From JAFIEN01 sp051859505 (GTDB taxonomy: Bacteria; Pseudomonadota; Alphaproteobacteria; Rhodobacterales; Rhodobacteraceae): a stretch of 62,671 bases of DNA. This document shows positions 32,575-41,278 of this stretch, in pieces (position 1 is the stretch's first letter; each line of letters opens with the position of its first letter). The notes beneath the pieces are model-generated. The model was not told where the DNA came from, ran no database searches, and saw only the letters and a list, made by a program, of their open reading frames with translations. The stretch spans positions 1-62,671 of the forward strand of contig JBHYFN010000023.1 of NCBI GenBank assembly GCA_051859505.1, read 5' to 3'. The position numbers and the translations under genes were made by a program.

Positions 32575-33528
32575 TTGCCCCGCGCGCCCCAGTTCACCCT
32601 CGCCGAAGACCGCGCCCTGCGCCTGCGGGCGGCCTGGCTCTATTACAACCGGGGCATGACCCAGAAGGACATCGCCGACCGGCTGGGGATCAGCCGCTCG
32701 AGCGTGATCCGCCTGCTGGACGAGGCCCGCGCAAGGGCCGAGGTGCAGATCTGGATCGACATGCCCGAGGGCGATCTGGCCGACCTCGCCTCGGCGCTGG
32801 AAGAGCGGCTGGGCCTCGATCACGCCCTTGTCGTTCCCGGCGAAGGCGACCCGGCCGAGACCGCCCGCGATGTGGGCGCGGCCCTGGGGCGGTTCCTCTC
32901 CGGGGCGATCACCGATGGCATGACGATCGGCGTCGGCTGGGGGCGGACGCTGAATGCGGCGCTCGCGACCTTTCGCCCGCTGCGGACATCGGGGGTGCGC
33001 GTCGTGTCGCTCCAGGGCGGCACGGTCGAGACGAAGGGGATCAACCCCGGCGATTTCGCCTGGCGCCTGGCGGGCGCGATGGGGGCCGATTGCCTGCTGT
33101 TCCCCGCGCCGCTGATCGTCGACAGCCCCGAGACGAAGGACCGGCTGCTTGACGCCTGCGGCCTGTCGCGCATCGCCGAGGTCGCGCGGGGGATGGACCT
33201 TGCCGTGATCAGCTGCGGCGATATCGGCGAGGCGGGAACCTCGCTCAGCCAGAACCTGCTGTCGCCCGAGGATTATGCCGGGCTGGTAGGCGCCGGGGCG
33301 ATCTGCGACACGATGTGCCATTTCCTCGATGCGGCGGGGCGAAGCGTGGACCACCCGGTGCAGGATCGCGTGATGTCGGTCGGCCTTGATGCGGTGGCTC
33401 GCGCCGGGCAAGTGGTGCTGGCCTCGGGCGGGGCACGGCGGGCGGCGGCGATCCGGGCGACGATCGCGCGCACCGGCTGCCGGACGCTGGTGACGGACGA
33501 GGCGGCAGCCCGGGCCCTGTTGCGGTAG
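32575..33528 (+). CDS. SorC/DeoR-type sugar-responsive transcriptional regulator
   Basis: This 317-aa regulator has an N-terminal helix-turn-helix (MTQKDIADRLGISRSSVIRLLDEA) and a SorC-type sugar-phosphate-binding domain (IGVGWGRTLNAAL, VVSLQGGTVETKG, DLAVISCGDIGEAGTSLSQN). The start is TTG at 32575, supported by TAGGAG eight bases upstream. No in-frame ATG lies before the DNA-binding region. Its stop codon lies inside the palindromic repeat that follows. It probably controls the divergent sugar importer in response to a phosphorylated sugar. Confidence 0.9.
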   Translation: MPRAPQFTLAEDRALRLRAAWLYYNRGMTQKDIADRLGISRSSVIRLLDEARARAEVQIWIDMPEGDLADLASALEERLGLDHALVVPGEGDPAETARDVGAALGRFLSGAITDGMTIGVGWGRTLNAALATFRPLRTSGVRVVSLQGGTVETKGINPGDFAWRLAGAMGADCLLFPAPLIVDSPETKDRLLDACGLSRIAEVARGMDLAVISCGDIGEAGTSLSQNLLSPEDYAGLVGAGAICDTMCHFLDAAGRSVDHPVQDRVMSVGLDAVARAGQVVLASGGARRAAAIRATIARTGCRTLVTDEAAARALLR

Positions 33529-33611
33529 GGTGGGTGAAACCCACCGTGATCCCGAGGGAAGGTGGGCTTCGCCCACCCTACCGCGTTTCCTGTAGGGTGG
33601 GCACAGCCCAC
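33522..33611. repeat. REP-like palindromic repeat cluster
   Basis: Two 24-base arms (33522-33545 and 33561-33584) of a GCGGTAGGGTGGG...CCCACC element face each other with only two mismatches. Each arm is itself a hairpin. A third partial copy (GTAGGGTGGGCACAGCCCAC) lies at 33592-33611. This type of repeat is dispersed in many proteobacterial genomes. Here it separates convergent genes, may end both transcripts, and provides the SorC gene's TAG stop. Confidence 0.8.
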
Positions 33612-33616
33612 GCGCC

Positions 33617-34354
33617 TCACCCCGTCTGAAGCCCCGCCCGGATCGCCCGGTTCACCGCCCCTGCGCTTTCGACATGCGGCAGATGCCCCGCCCCCGGAAC
33701 CACGACAGGCGCTGCCCCAAGGACCAGGCCCGACGGCAGCGGCAGGATCCGGTCCTTCTCGCCCCAGATCACCGTCAGGGGCAGCCCGTCGGGCAGCAGC
33801 GGAGGCCCCTCGCCCGGCAGCCGCGCGGCAATCGCCGCCAGCGCCGCACGCCGCCCCGCTGCGCCAAGCGAGGCCAGAACATGCGGCACCATCGGCACGA
33901 TGACCCTGTCCCGCTCGACCAGAAGCGACAGCAGCCCGGCCGCCTCGCCCTCCTCCGCAAGCTGCGGAAACCGCGCCAGAAATTCCGGCGCGCCCAAGGC
34001 CCCCACCGTCGCCGGCGCGATCAGGACCAGCGGGCCGACCCTTCCGGGCCACCTCCCCGCCAGATGCAGCGCCACCGCGCCGCCCAGCGAATGCGCCACC
34101 ACCGGCACCGGCCCGTCAAGCCCGTCCAGCACCCCGGCCACCGCCCCCGCCAGCGCCGCGACCGATCCGTCGCCCACCGCATTCCCCGCCGCGCCATGCC
34201 CCGGCAGATCGACCGCATGAACCGAATGCGTCGCCATCAGCGCATGGGCATTGGCCGCCCAGCCAAAGCGATCCGCACCATAGCCGTGGATCAACAGGAC
34301 CGGAGGCCCCTCGCCGCCCAGATGGTGCAGGACGGCGTCCGAGACCTCGCTCAT
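33617..34354 (-). CDS. Alpha/beta hydrolase, probable acyltransferase half of a split AcoC-type E2
   Basis: This 245-aa alpha/beta-hydrolase-fold protein has LIHGYGADRFGW near the N-terminus, the nucleophile elbow AHSLGGA (Ser about 95) and the catalytic His in HLPHVE. Its start overlaps the stop of the lipoyl-domain gene. In acetoin dehydrogenase the E2 subunit AcoC is one polypeptide, a lipoyl domain followed by exactly this kind of hydrolase-fold domain. This gene is therefore best read as the detached acetyltransferase part. A free esterase role cannot be excluded. Confidence 0.8.
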   Translation of the reverse strand: MSEVSDAVLHHLGGEGPPVLLIHGYGADRFGWAANAHALMATHSVHAVDLPGHGAAGNAVGDGSVAALAGAVAGVLDGLDGPVPVVAHSLGGAVALHLAGRWPGRVGPLVLIAPATVGALGAPEFLARFPQLAEEGEAAGLLSLLVERDRVIVPMVPHVLASLGAAGRRAALAAIAARLPGEGPPLLPDGLPLTVIWGEKDRILPLPSGLVLGAAPVVVPGAGHLPHVESAGAVNRAIRAGLQTG

Positions 34355-34578
34355 CCGATCTCGGCCAGCACCGCGCCGACCTCGGCGATCTCGCCTTCCT
34401 CGATCTTCACGGTCAGCACGCCCGCGACCGGCGCCTCGATCTCGATCGCCATCTTGGTGGTGGTGATCGAGACGATAGGCTCGCCCGCCTCGACCCTATC
34501 GCCCGTCTGGCGCAGCCATTCGGTCACTTCGGCCTCGGTGATCTCGGTGCCCAGCTGGGGGACGGGAACGGGGGTCAT
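34351..34578 (-). CDS. Free-standing lipoyl domain protein
   Basis: This 75-aa protein is a single biotinyl/lipoyl domain. The modified lysine is in SITTTKMAIEIEAPVAG (about residue 40). Such domains swing acyl groups between E1 and E2 active sites. The start at 34578 (MTPVPVPQLG) follows a GGAAAGGA site. The longer upstream frame lies in the E1 gene. It is flanked by the fused E1 and the hydrolase, so the three together resemble an AcoA/B-AcoC acetoin-type dehydrogenase. A dihydrolipoamide dehydrogenase (E3) is not in the window. Confidence 0.88.
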   Translation of the reverse strand: MTPVPVPQLGTEITEAEVTEWLRQTGDRVEAGEPIVSITTTKMAIEIEAPVAGVLTVKIEEGEIAEVGAVLAEIG

Positions 34579-34603
34579 GGTCTGTCCTTTCCGGTAATGG
34601 GTC

Positions 34604-37063
34604 TCACAGCGCCGCGCGCGCCAATGCAAGCTCGTCCCAGTCGCGCACGCCCCGGCGGTTGGCGCGGCGGTCGGGGAAGAAATCGGCCAGCGCCGCATCG
34701 ACGATATCATGGGCCTGCGGGAAATAGGTCGCCTCCATATCCGCCCCCGGCACGATCCAGTTGGGCGAGCCGATCACCCTCGGCGCCGCTTTCAGCGAGG
34801 CAAAGCCGTGCCGCGCCACGGTGGCCGCGACCGTCTGGGCAAAGCTGCCGCGCTCGGAGGCCTCGGTCACCGCGATGAAGCGGCCCGTCCTGCCGACGCT
34901 TTCCAGAAGCGGCGCATAGTCGAAGGGCACAAGGCTGCGCGCGTCGATCACCTCGGCCTCGATACCGGCCGCCGAAAGCTCTCCCGCCGCATCCAGCGCG
35001 GGGTAAAGCGCCGGGCCGATGGTCAGGATGGTCAGGTCGCGTCCCGGCCGCACGATGCCGGGCTGGCCCAGCGGCAGGCGGTAATAATCGGCCGGCACGC
35101 CCTCGGGGTTCAGCGTCTCGACCTTGTCGTAAAGCCGCTGGCTTTCGAAAACGACGACCGGATCCTCGGAAGCAAGAGCCGAGGCCATCAGCCCCTTCGC
35201 GTCATAGGGCGTGGCGGGATAGATCACCTTCAGCCCCGGGATATGCGCGACCAGCCCGGTCCAGTCCTGCGAATGCTGCGCGCCGTATTTCGAGCCGACC
35301 GAGGCGCGCAGCACCACCGGCAGCGACAATTGCCCCGCCGACATGGCCTGCCATTTGGCCATCTGGTTGAAGATCTCGTCCCCCGCGCGGCCGATGAAAT
35401 CGGCATACATCAGCTCCACCAGCGACCGCCCGCCCTCCATCGCATGGCCCACGGCGGCGGCGACGATGGCAGCCTCCGAGATCGGCGCATTGAACAGCCG
35501 GTGATGCGGCAGGATGTCCGCGAGGCCGCGATAGACGCCGAAAGCCCCGCCCCATTCGCGGCATTCCTCGCCCCAGGCGACAAGGCGGGGATCGTGGATC
35601 ATGTGGTGCAGGATCGCCTCGGTCAGCGCGTCACGCAGGGTGATCGCGCGCAAGGGCGGCAGGGGCGCGCCATCCTCGCCCACACCCTTGCGCGCCTTGC
35701 GCGCCAGGCCCCGCAGCGCGGCGGAGGAGGCCGGATCGCCCACATCGGGCGAAGGCGTTGCGGGCAGCACCGTTTCGCGGTGCGAGAACATCAGCCGCCC
35801 GATCCGGGTCGGGTCGGCGGCCACATCGACCGGCGGCGCAAGGGCGGGGTCGGTCGCGGCGCGGGTCACGGCCTCGATTCGGCCTGTCACCTCGTCGCGC
35901 AGATCGGCAACCGCGCTTTCGGTCAGGACACCGGCGGAAACAAGGCTGTCGGCGAAAAGCGTGATCGGGTCATGCGCCTCCCAGGCCTTGATCTCGTCCC
36001 TTGTGCGATAGGCATTGGCGTCGGTGGTGGAATGGCCGCAGTAGCGATAACATTCCACATCCAGAAGCGCCGGCCCATCGCCCGACAGCAAAAGAGCACG
36101 CTTTCGTGCCACGGCATCGGCCACCGCCAGCGGGTTCGCCCCGTCCACCGTTTCGGCGTGAAGCGCTGTGGGCGAGATACCCGAACCGATCCGCGACAGG
36201 CGATCCCAGCCCATCGTCTCTCCGGCGGTTTGGCCGCCCATGGCGTAGAAATTGTTGGTGAAGAAGAACAGGACCGGCAGCCCCTTGCCGCCGCCATCCT
36301 GCCAAAGCCGCCCGTATTGCGCCATGGCGGCAAAGTTCATCGCCTCCCAGACCGGGCCGCAGCCGGTGGCCCCGTCGCCCGCATGGGCGACCGTGATGCC
36401 GCCATCGCCCGCCAGCCTGCGCCGCAGCGCCGCCCCCGCCGCGATGCCCGCCGAAGCGCCGACGATGGCATTGTTGGGATAGCAGCCGAAGGGCGGAAAG
36501 AAGGCATGCATCGACCCGCCCATACCGCCGTTGAAGCCGTTTTCGCGCATGAAGATCTCGGCCAGGAAGCCGAACAGCAGGAAATCCTCGGCCAGCGCAC
36601 GCCCGTCGCGCCCCGTCGCACGGGCCACCGTGTCGCGCAGCGCGCCGCCGTCATGGCTGGCAAGGATGGCGTCCAGCTGGTCTTCGGGCAGGCGGTCCAC
36701 GGCGGCAAGGCCCTTGGCCAGAAACTCGCCATGGCTGCGGTGCGACCCGAAGATGTGATCGGCCGGATCCAGCGCCAGGGCCGAGCCGACCGCCGCCCCC
36801 TCCTGCCCGATGGAAAGATGCGCGGGGCCCTTGTAGGCATGTTCGATCCCGCGATAGGCGCCCGTCGCCTTGAAGGACGACAGCATCCCTTCGAATTCGC
36901 GGATCACCATCATGTGCCGCAGCGCGGCGGTCAGGGCGGCAGGCCCGCGCGCGGTGATCTCGGCCTCGATCGGCCGGTCATAGGCGTGGACGGGGATCTC
37001 GGGACTCGCCAGCCGCCCTCTTTGACGCGACAGGGCCGGATCGACCAGAAGTTGCTTGGGCAT
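34604..37063 (-). CDS. Fused 2-oxoacid/acetoin dehydrogenase E1 (alpha-beta)
   Basis: This 819-aa thiamine-diphosphate enzyme has the E1-alpha domain first (residues about 1 to 400, GDGATGCG...FFFTNNFYAM as the cofactor motif). An E1-beta domain follows (from about 470, with FNAPISEAAIVAAAVGHAMEG, RASVGSKYGAQHSQ and PYDAKGLMASAL). Usually these are two genes (AcoA and AcoB, or PdhA and PdhB). The start at 37063 (MPKQLLVDPAL) is preferred over a five-residue-longer one. It probably cleaves acetoin or a related alpha-keto compound and passes the acyl group to the downstream lipoyl protein. The substrate is inferred from the AcoC-like partners. Confidence 0.88.
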   Translation of the reverse strand: MPKQLLVDPALSRQRGRLASPEIPVHAYDRPIEAEITARGPAALTAALRHMMVIREFEGMLSSFKATGAYRGIEHAYKGPAHLSIGQEGAAVGSALALDPADHIFGSHRSHGEFLAKGLAAVDRLPEDQLDAILASHDGGALRDTVARATGRDGRALAEDFLLFGFLAEIFMRENGFNGGMGGSMHAFFPPFGCYPNNAIVGASAGIAAGAALRRRLAGDGGITVAHAGDGATGCGPVWEAMNFAAMAQYGRLWQDGGGKGLPVLFFFTNNFYAMGGQTAGETMGWDRLSRIGSGISPTALHAETVDGANPLAVADAVARKRALLLSGDGPALLDVECYRYCGHSTTDANAYRTRDEIKAWEAHDPITLFADSLVSAGVLTESAVADLRDEVTGRIEAVTRAATDPALAPPVDVAADPTRIGRLMFSHRETVLPATPSPDVGDPASSAALRGLARKARKGVGEDGAPLPPLRAITLRDALTEAILHHMIHDPRLVAWGEECREWGGAFGVYRGLADILPHHRLFNAPISEAAIVAAAVGHAMEGGRSLVELMYADFIGRAGDEIFNQMAKWQAMSAGQLSLPVVLRASVGSKYGAQHSQDWTGLVAHIPGLKVIYPATPYDAKGLMASALASEDPVVVFESQRLYDKVETLNPEGVPADYYRLPLGQPGIVRPGRDLTILTIGPALYPALDAAGELSAAGIEAEVIDARSLVPFDYAPLLESVGRTGRFIAVTEASERGSFAQTVAATVARHGFASLKAAPRVIGSPNWIVPGADMEATYFPQAHDIVDAALADFFPDRRANRRGVRDWDELALARAAL

Positions 37064-37403
37064 GAAAGCGCTCCCCAAAGGCTGCAGATGTCTAGATGCG
37101 GTCTTCGGGAACTTATGTCAATTCGCTTACGCAAAAGATCCCCAGCCGATTCACGCCCCCAAAAGCGGCCACCCGCCACCGACTCTTTGCCATCGCCTTG
37201 CCGTCCAAGGCAGGAAAACCCGACTTTACCGCCCCTTGCGAAGACCCCTATCCCGGGTCGAGCAGTCGCTGCCTCTGGTCAACGAGTTCCCGTTTGGCGA
37301 GTCAGGAACGCGGCGACTGCTCACCCCGAGAGGGCCATTTGCAATTGCACCCGCCCGGCAAGGCTGCATAGGTCTGGCCCGACACCGCTCCGCAAGGCCG
37401 CCG
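37064..37403. other. Divergent intergenic region, E1 and hydrolase genes
   Basis: This 340-bp gap has no convincing gene. On the minus strand, a perfect -35 (TTGACA, complement of 37116-37121) is followed after 17 bp by the weak -10 CATCTA, which is a candidate promoter for the E1 gene. A 10-bp palindrome TGCAATTGCA lies at 37340-37349, close to the plus-strand hydrolase. Confidence 0.4.
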
Positions 37404-38156
37404 ATGCCCGAACCCATGGCTCCCCTGTCCGCAGACCTTTCCGATCCGGCCGGCCCAGCCGGGGCCGAGGCCGATGGCCGTCCCGTTGTCTGGCTTCACG
37501 GCGCGGGACAGGGGCCGGATTACTGGGATCCGGCGCGGGCGCGCGGCCTCTGCCTTGCCCTGCCCGGCCATGCCGACCGGCCCCGCGCCGACACCCCAAG
37601 CGTCGAGGCGATGGCCCAGGCCCTGATCCCCGACCTGCCCGCCGGCCGTTTCGACCTGATCGGCCATTCGCTTGGCGGACAGGTCGCGATGGAGATCGCC
37701 GCCACCCTGCCCGACAGGATCCGCCGGCTCGTGCTGGTCGATACCGCGATCAGCACGCATCGCACGATCCTGACCCGGGCCTTCTCGGCCCTCACCCGCG
37801 CGCTCGTGGACCGTTTGCCGCGACGGGGGTTGATCCGCTTCGCCTCGGCCCGGCAACAGGCCGCGGCGCGGGCCAAGCTGGAGGACGGGCTGCGCCGGAT
37901 GAAGCGCGCCGCCCTGTCGGATGCGGTGCGCGCGGCGACCACCTATGACGGCGCCGACCGCCTGCCCCGCATCACCGCGCCCACGCTGGTCATCGTCGGG
38001 CGCGACAACCGCATCACCCATGCCCAGGGCCGCGAGATGGCCCGCACGATTGCGCAGGCCCGGTTCCTGATCCTGCCCGGCGGGCATCTTCTGAACATCG
38101 ACGATCCCGACAGTTTTCACAGTGCCGTGGCAGAGTTCCTGGCCGAGGGCCCCTGA
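37404..38156 (+). CDS. Alpha/beta hydrolase
   Basis: This 250-aa alpha/beta-hydrolase-fold enzyme has an oxyanion region VVWLHGAGQGPDYW, a nucleophile elbow LIGHSLGGQ (Ser about 100) and a catalytic His in LPGGHLLNID. An Asp follows TLVIVGRDN. It is probably a cytoplasmic esterase or lactonase-type enzyme with unknown substrate. The start was placed at 37404 (MPEPMAPL). The long upstream frame is intergenic, and M5 at 37416 is an alternative. It is divergent from the E1 operon. Confidence 0.85.
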   Translation: MPEPMAPLSADLSDPAGPAGAEADGRPVVWLHGAGQGPDYWDPARARGLCLALPGHADRPRADTPSVEAMAQALIPDLPAGRFDLIGHSLGGQVAMEIAATLPDRIRRLVLVDTAISTHRTILTRAFSALTRALVDRLPRRGLIRFASARQQAAARAKLEDGLRRMKRAALSDAVRAATTYDGADRLPRITAPTLVIVGRDNRITHAQGREMARTIAQARFLILPGGHLLNIDDPDSFHSAVAEFLAEGP

Positions 38157-38168
38157 TCGCCCCGCAGC

Positions 38169-38855
38169 CTACCCGCCAAGGGGAAACCGGCGGATCACAT
38201 GGAAGAGGCCCGCCCGATCCTCGCCAAAGACCGCAATATCCTCGATCCGCGCCGGCACGCCGATCACCGGCGCGAACTGCGCCTCTGCCGCGGCGCGGAC
38301 GGGGGCGAGCTCTTGCGGCTCCAGCCGGTCGGTCAGGGTGATGTGAAAGCGAAACTCCTCCATCACATGAGGATAGCCCCATTGCGCCAGCAGCGCCTCT
38401 TGCCGGGGGGACAGCCCCTGCGCCCGCCGGCGCGCAAGCTCTTCGGCCGAGGGCGCGGCGCGGAAGCGGTCGAACGCCCGCACCAGATCGGCGGCCAGAT
38501 CGCTCAGCGCCTGCGGCTTTCGTTCGGGCACCAGCGCCAGGAAGGGCCCCAGCGTGGCGATGACCAGCGGCCCGATCTCGACCACCGCCCGCCGCGCGGC
38601 CCAGTCCTGCACCGCGGCCAGAAGCGCGGGTTCGTCCTGCCCCTCGGCCAGCCGCATCGGCGGCTTGAGCGTGGCATGCAGCCCATAGCGGCGCGGTGCG
38701 GCGGTCAGCCGCGCCAGGCCCCGCGTCCCCGGCAGAGCGGCCGCGACCTGCGCCCCCTCGCCGCCCGCGGCATCGCGCCCAAGCCACTCGGCCCCCAACC
38801 GGGCCAGGGCACTGCCCGTGGGCGGCGCGTGATAAAGGGCATATCGAACGAACAT
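38169..38855 (-). CDS. DUF1045 family 2H phosphoesterase-like protein
   Basis: This 228-aa protein resembles the DUF1045 family named for its presence in phosphonate-utilisation operons. Two HxTx motifs of the 2H phosphoesterase fold are visible, HATLKPP near residue 65 and HITLTDR near residue 170. The start MFVRYALYHAPP is typical of the family. No other phosphonate gene is in this window, so the copy here stands alone. The exact reaction is unknown. It converges on the preceding hydrolase gene, with only 12 bp between them. Confidence 0.85.
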   Translation of the reverse strand: MFVRYALYHAPPTGSALARLGAEWLGRDAAGGEGAQVAAALPGTRGLARLTAAPRRYGLHATLKPPMRLAEGQDEPALLAAVQDWAARRAVVEIGPLVIATLGPFLALVPERKPQALSDLAADLVRAFDRFRAAPSAEELARRRAQGLSPRQEALLAQWGYPHVMEEFRFHITLTDRLEPQELAPVRAAAEAQFAPVIGVPARIEDIAVFGEDRAGLFHVIRRFPLGG

Positions 38856-39037
38856 CCGGCACTCCTGTTCCCGTCGCGCGCCTGATAGCGCATGATCTGC
38901 AACGGAATGACAACAGCGGAACGGACCCCGCCACCCTGCAAGCCCCCTGCCCGCCAGACTGGCTGTCGCGATAGTTCAATACACGGCCCGGTTCTGCGGC
39001 TACCAATCAACCGAACCCGTCACCGGAAAGGAAGCAG

Positions 39038-39418
39038 ATGATCTTTCGCTACACGATTCTCTATGTGGCCGATGTCGGCGCCGCCCTCGATTTCCACGAA
39101 CGCGCCTTCGGCTTTCGGCGGCTGTTTCTGCACGAGGCGGGCGATTATGGCGAGCTGGATACCGGCGGCACCAAGCTCGCCTTTTCCTCGCGCAAGCTGA
39201 TGACGGAACTGGGAAAATCCCCCGGCAGTCCCGATCCCAAGGCGCCCGTCTTTGAACTGGCCTTCGAAACCGGGGATGTGCCCGCCGCCCTTGCCCGCGC
39301 CCTCTCGGCCGGCGCGGTGCTGGTGCAGGACGCGCGGCAAGAGGCCTGGGGCCAGACCACCGCCTATGTCAGCACGCCCGACGGCTATCTGGTCGAGATC
39401 TGCTCGCCCGTGGGCTAG
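39038..39418 (+). CDS. VOC (glyoxalase/bleomycin-resistance fold) family protein
   Basis: This 126-aa vicinal-oxygen-chelate protein has paired beta-alpha-beta-beta-beta units, with YTILYVADVGAALDFHERAFGF at the start and TPDGYLVEICSP at the end (the metal-binding Glu). The function may be a lyase, dioxygenase or binding protein, and it cannot be specified further. A good AAAGGAAG site precedes the ATG. Its TAG stop shares the palindrome CTAG with the stop of the convergent AraC gene. Confidence 0.9.
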   Translation: MIFRYTILYVADVGAALDFHERAFGFRRLFLHEAGDYGELDTGGTKLAFSSRKLMTELGKSPGSPDPKAPVFELAFETGDVPAALARALSAGAVLVQDARQEAWGQTTAYVSTPDGYLVEICSPVG

Positions 39419-40074
39419 GCCGCAGCCCAGTTGCCAAGCGCCGGCTCGGCCAGAAGCCGCCGGGTCGGCGCATCCTGTTGCAGCTGACGCGGCGACCGGC
39501 CGAACCAGCGCTGAAACTCGCGCGTCATATGCGCCTGATCGCTGAAACCGCAATCGGCCGCGATGGCGGCCAGCGGATCCTCTCCTGCCAGACGGACCAC
39601 CGCACCGCGCGCCCGCGCCAGAAGCCGCCAGTGATCGGGCGGCGGAAGCTCGAACCCGCGAAACAACCGCTGCAGGCTGCGCGGCGACACTCCAAGGCCG
39701 CGCGCCGCGCGCTCGATCGTGGCACCGGGACGGCAGAGGATCCCGATCGCCTGATCGACCTCGTCCGAGTGCAGAAGGTCATTGCGGATGATCGTCTCGG
39801 CCGCGTCGGGCCGCGCCGCGATGGCCCGCAACGAAGCCTCCGGCAGACGCGCACCGGGGCGCAGCCGAAACCCCTGCAGCGCTACACCTGCCGGCAGGCT
39901 GGCGCCGCGCGGGGCGGTGTCGAAGGGCGTCAGGTTGACCTCGGGCCGCCGGTCGCCGTGCCACAGGATCACCACATCGCGGCATCCATCCGGATAGATC
40001 CTGGCCTCGACCGCCTCCGACACCTCATGTGCCCAGGTCTGGAAAGGCCGGTTGTGCAAGGGATCGTTCCGCAT
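39415..40074 (-). CDS. AraC-family transcriptional regulator
   Basis: This 219-aa regulator has the two helix-turn-helix motifs of AraC proteins at the C-terminus (IERAARGLGVSPRSLQRLF and DPLAAIAADCGFSDQAHMTREFQRWFG). The N-terminal 100 residues or so (PDGCRDVVILWH) resemble the sensor domain of small AraC proteins that often accompany VOC proteins. It faces the VOC gene tail to tail with a 4-bp overlap and may regulate it. The signal is unknown. Confidence 0.88.
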   Translation of the reverse strand: MRNDPLHNRPFQTWAHEVSEAVEARIYPDGCRDVVILWHGDRRPEVNLTPFDTAPRGASLPAGVALQGFRLRPGARLPEASLRAIAARPDAAETIIRNDLLHSDEVDQAIGILCRPGATIERAARGLGVSPRSLQRLFRGFELPPPDHWRLLARARGAVVRLAGEDPLAAIAADCGFSDQAHMTREFQRWFGRSPRQLQQDAPTRRLLAEPALGNWAAA

Positions 40075-40190
40075 CGCGCATAGCTAACCCGCATCAGCCC
40101 GGCGCGCCAGAGAGGGCGCGAGGCGGCACTGATCGAAAAATCTTGCCGGCCTGTCGCAATCCGCAACACCAAGGCCCCCCGCCCCCCGGC

Positions 40191-40892
40191 TCAGCCGACG
40201 GCGAGGGCCGACCAGTCCTCTGTCCCGCTCCAGACCAGATCCCAGGACGCGCCCGGGCGCACGTTCTGGATCGCGCCCGGTTCGAAACAGACAAGGCAAT
40301 TGCCCCCCGGCGCCGGCGCGCGGACCGAGGGGTAGATCAGCCCCCGCCCCCCGTCGCGCCGCACCTCGCGGGCAAGGGCCTGGCCGATCGGATAGCCGAT
40401 CGCGGGATCGGGGTTCAGCGCCGGGTGATCGGGCTCGTCCGTCAGGTCGTGGAACACGCCGATGAAATCGGCCAGCAGCTCCACATAGCGCGCGCTGTCG
40501 TGGAACCATCCGGTAAAGCACAGCTCCCGCGTCCGGTGCCAGGCCACCTCGCTGATCGCGACCATCGTCTCCCAGGCGCAATACCAGGCGCCGCGCCTGT
40601 CGGAATTGAAGCGGTTGCCGCCGGCGCGCGTATAGGTGAAGGCCGCGTTGACATGGGTTTCGCCATAGATCCGCAGGTCATGCCGCCGCCGGCTCCAGGC
40701 AAGCTCGCGCGGGTCCAGATGCGGGTTGCGGCCCTGCTCGGCCAGAAGGCGCGCGCTGGTCAGCCCTTCGATTTCGGCCAGCACCTCGGCCTCTTCCTCG
40801 GTCTCGACCAGGCCGCGCAGCGCGGGGGGCTTGTGATAGGTCGCAGGCAATAGCCGGACGAGGGCGCGATCCGAAAGCGTGGTCCGCTTCAT
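40191..40892 (-). CDS. RES-domain toxin
   Basis: This 233-aa protein carries the RES domain of Xre-RES toxin-antitoxin systems. Characterised toxins of this family degrade NAD+, stopping growth. The three namesake residues are visible: an Arg in the N-terminal RLLPATYHK or NRFNSDRRG region, Glu in TMVAISEVAWH, and Ser in GLIYPSVRAP. It is somewhat longer than typical members (about 150-200 aa), with 50 extra N-terminal residues. Its start overlaps the antitoxin stop (ATGA), so the two are translated in a coupled way. Identity of substrate is by family analogy. Confidence 0.88.
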   Translation of the reverse strand: MKRTTLSDRALVRLLPATYHKPPALRGLVETEEEAEVLAEIEGLTSARLLAEQGRNPHLDPRELAWSRRRHDLRIYGETHVNAAFTYTRAGGNRFNSDRRGAWYCAWETMVAISEVAWHRTRELCFTGWFHDSARYVELLADFIGVFHDLTDEPDHPALNPDPAIGYPIGQALAREVRRDGGRGLIYPSVRAPAPGGNCLVCFEPGAIQNVRPGASWDLVWSGTEDWSALAVG

Positions 40893-41278
40893 GCCCCACC
40901 GCGCAGGGCGTCAAGATAGGTGCGGATCGCGAGGATCCGGGGCAATCCGCCCTCGATCGCGCTGTCCACCGGCCGCTGACCCCCGAACAAAGGGCCGGTA
41001 TTGGGCCGGGTGAACCAGGCGCGCGCAAGCGGTTCCGAGAAATACAGCTCGAGCGATTTGTAGATCCCGATCACCGCGCTCAGCCGCAAAAGCTGATCCT
41101 TGGTCAGTTCACCGGCAAATCCCGGCCTGCGCGCGCGTTTCCAGGTGCTTTCCGACATATCGGCAAGCCCCGCCGCCTCTTTCAGGCTCAGGCCCCAGTT
41201 TTCGGCCACCCGGGCATAGGCCTTGAGCGCGACCGCCGTCACCTGGGCCGGTTCGCGGATCTTTTCTGCAAGGGGCAT
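40889..41278 (-). CDS. Xre-type antitoxin of the RES system (DUF2384/ParS-like)
   Basis: This 129-aa antitoxin neutralises the RES toxin and autorepresses the operon. The N-terminal helix-turn-helix lies in NWGLSLKEAAGLADMSESTWKRA-type sequence (residues about 25-50). The C-terminal toxin-binding DUF2384 part includes LYFSEPLARAWFTRPN and the 'GGQRPVD' box. I place the start at 41278 (MPLAEKIREPAQ), because GGAG lies six bases upstream and the promoter's expected transcription start falls near 41290. The ATG at 41290 would be leaderless and add only four residues. Confidence 0.9.
   Translation of the reverse strand: MPLAEKIREPAQVTAVALKAYARVAENWGLSLKEAAGLADMSESTWKRARRPGFAGELTKDQLLRLSAVIGIYKSLELYFSEPLARAWFTRPNTGPLFGGQRPVDSAIEGGLPRILAIRTYLDALRGGA

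Noticed and set aside
34709..37948. A 1079-codon plus-strand open frame
   Set aside because: It is antisense to the clearly recognisable fused E1 gene. Composition is Arg/His/Gly-rich, without family signatures.
38169..38855. Phosphonate-degradation operon
   Set aside because: Only the DUF1045 protein is present. No phn lyase or transporter genes are nearby.
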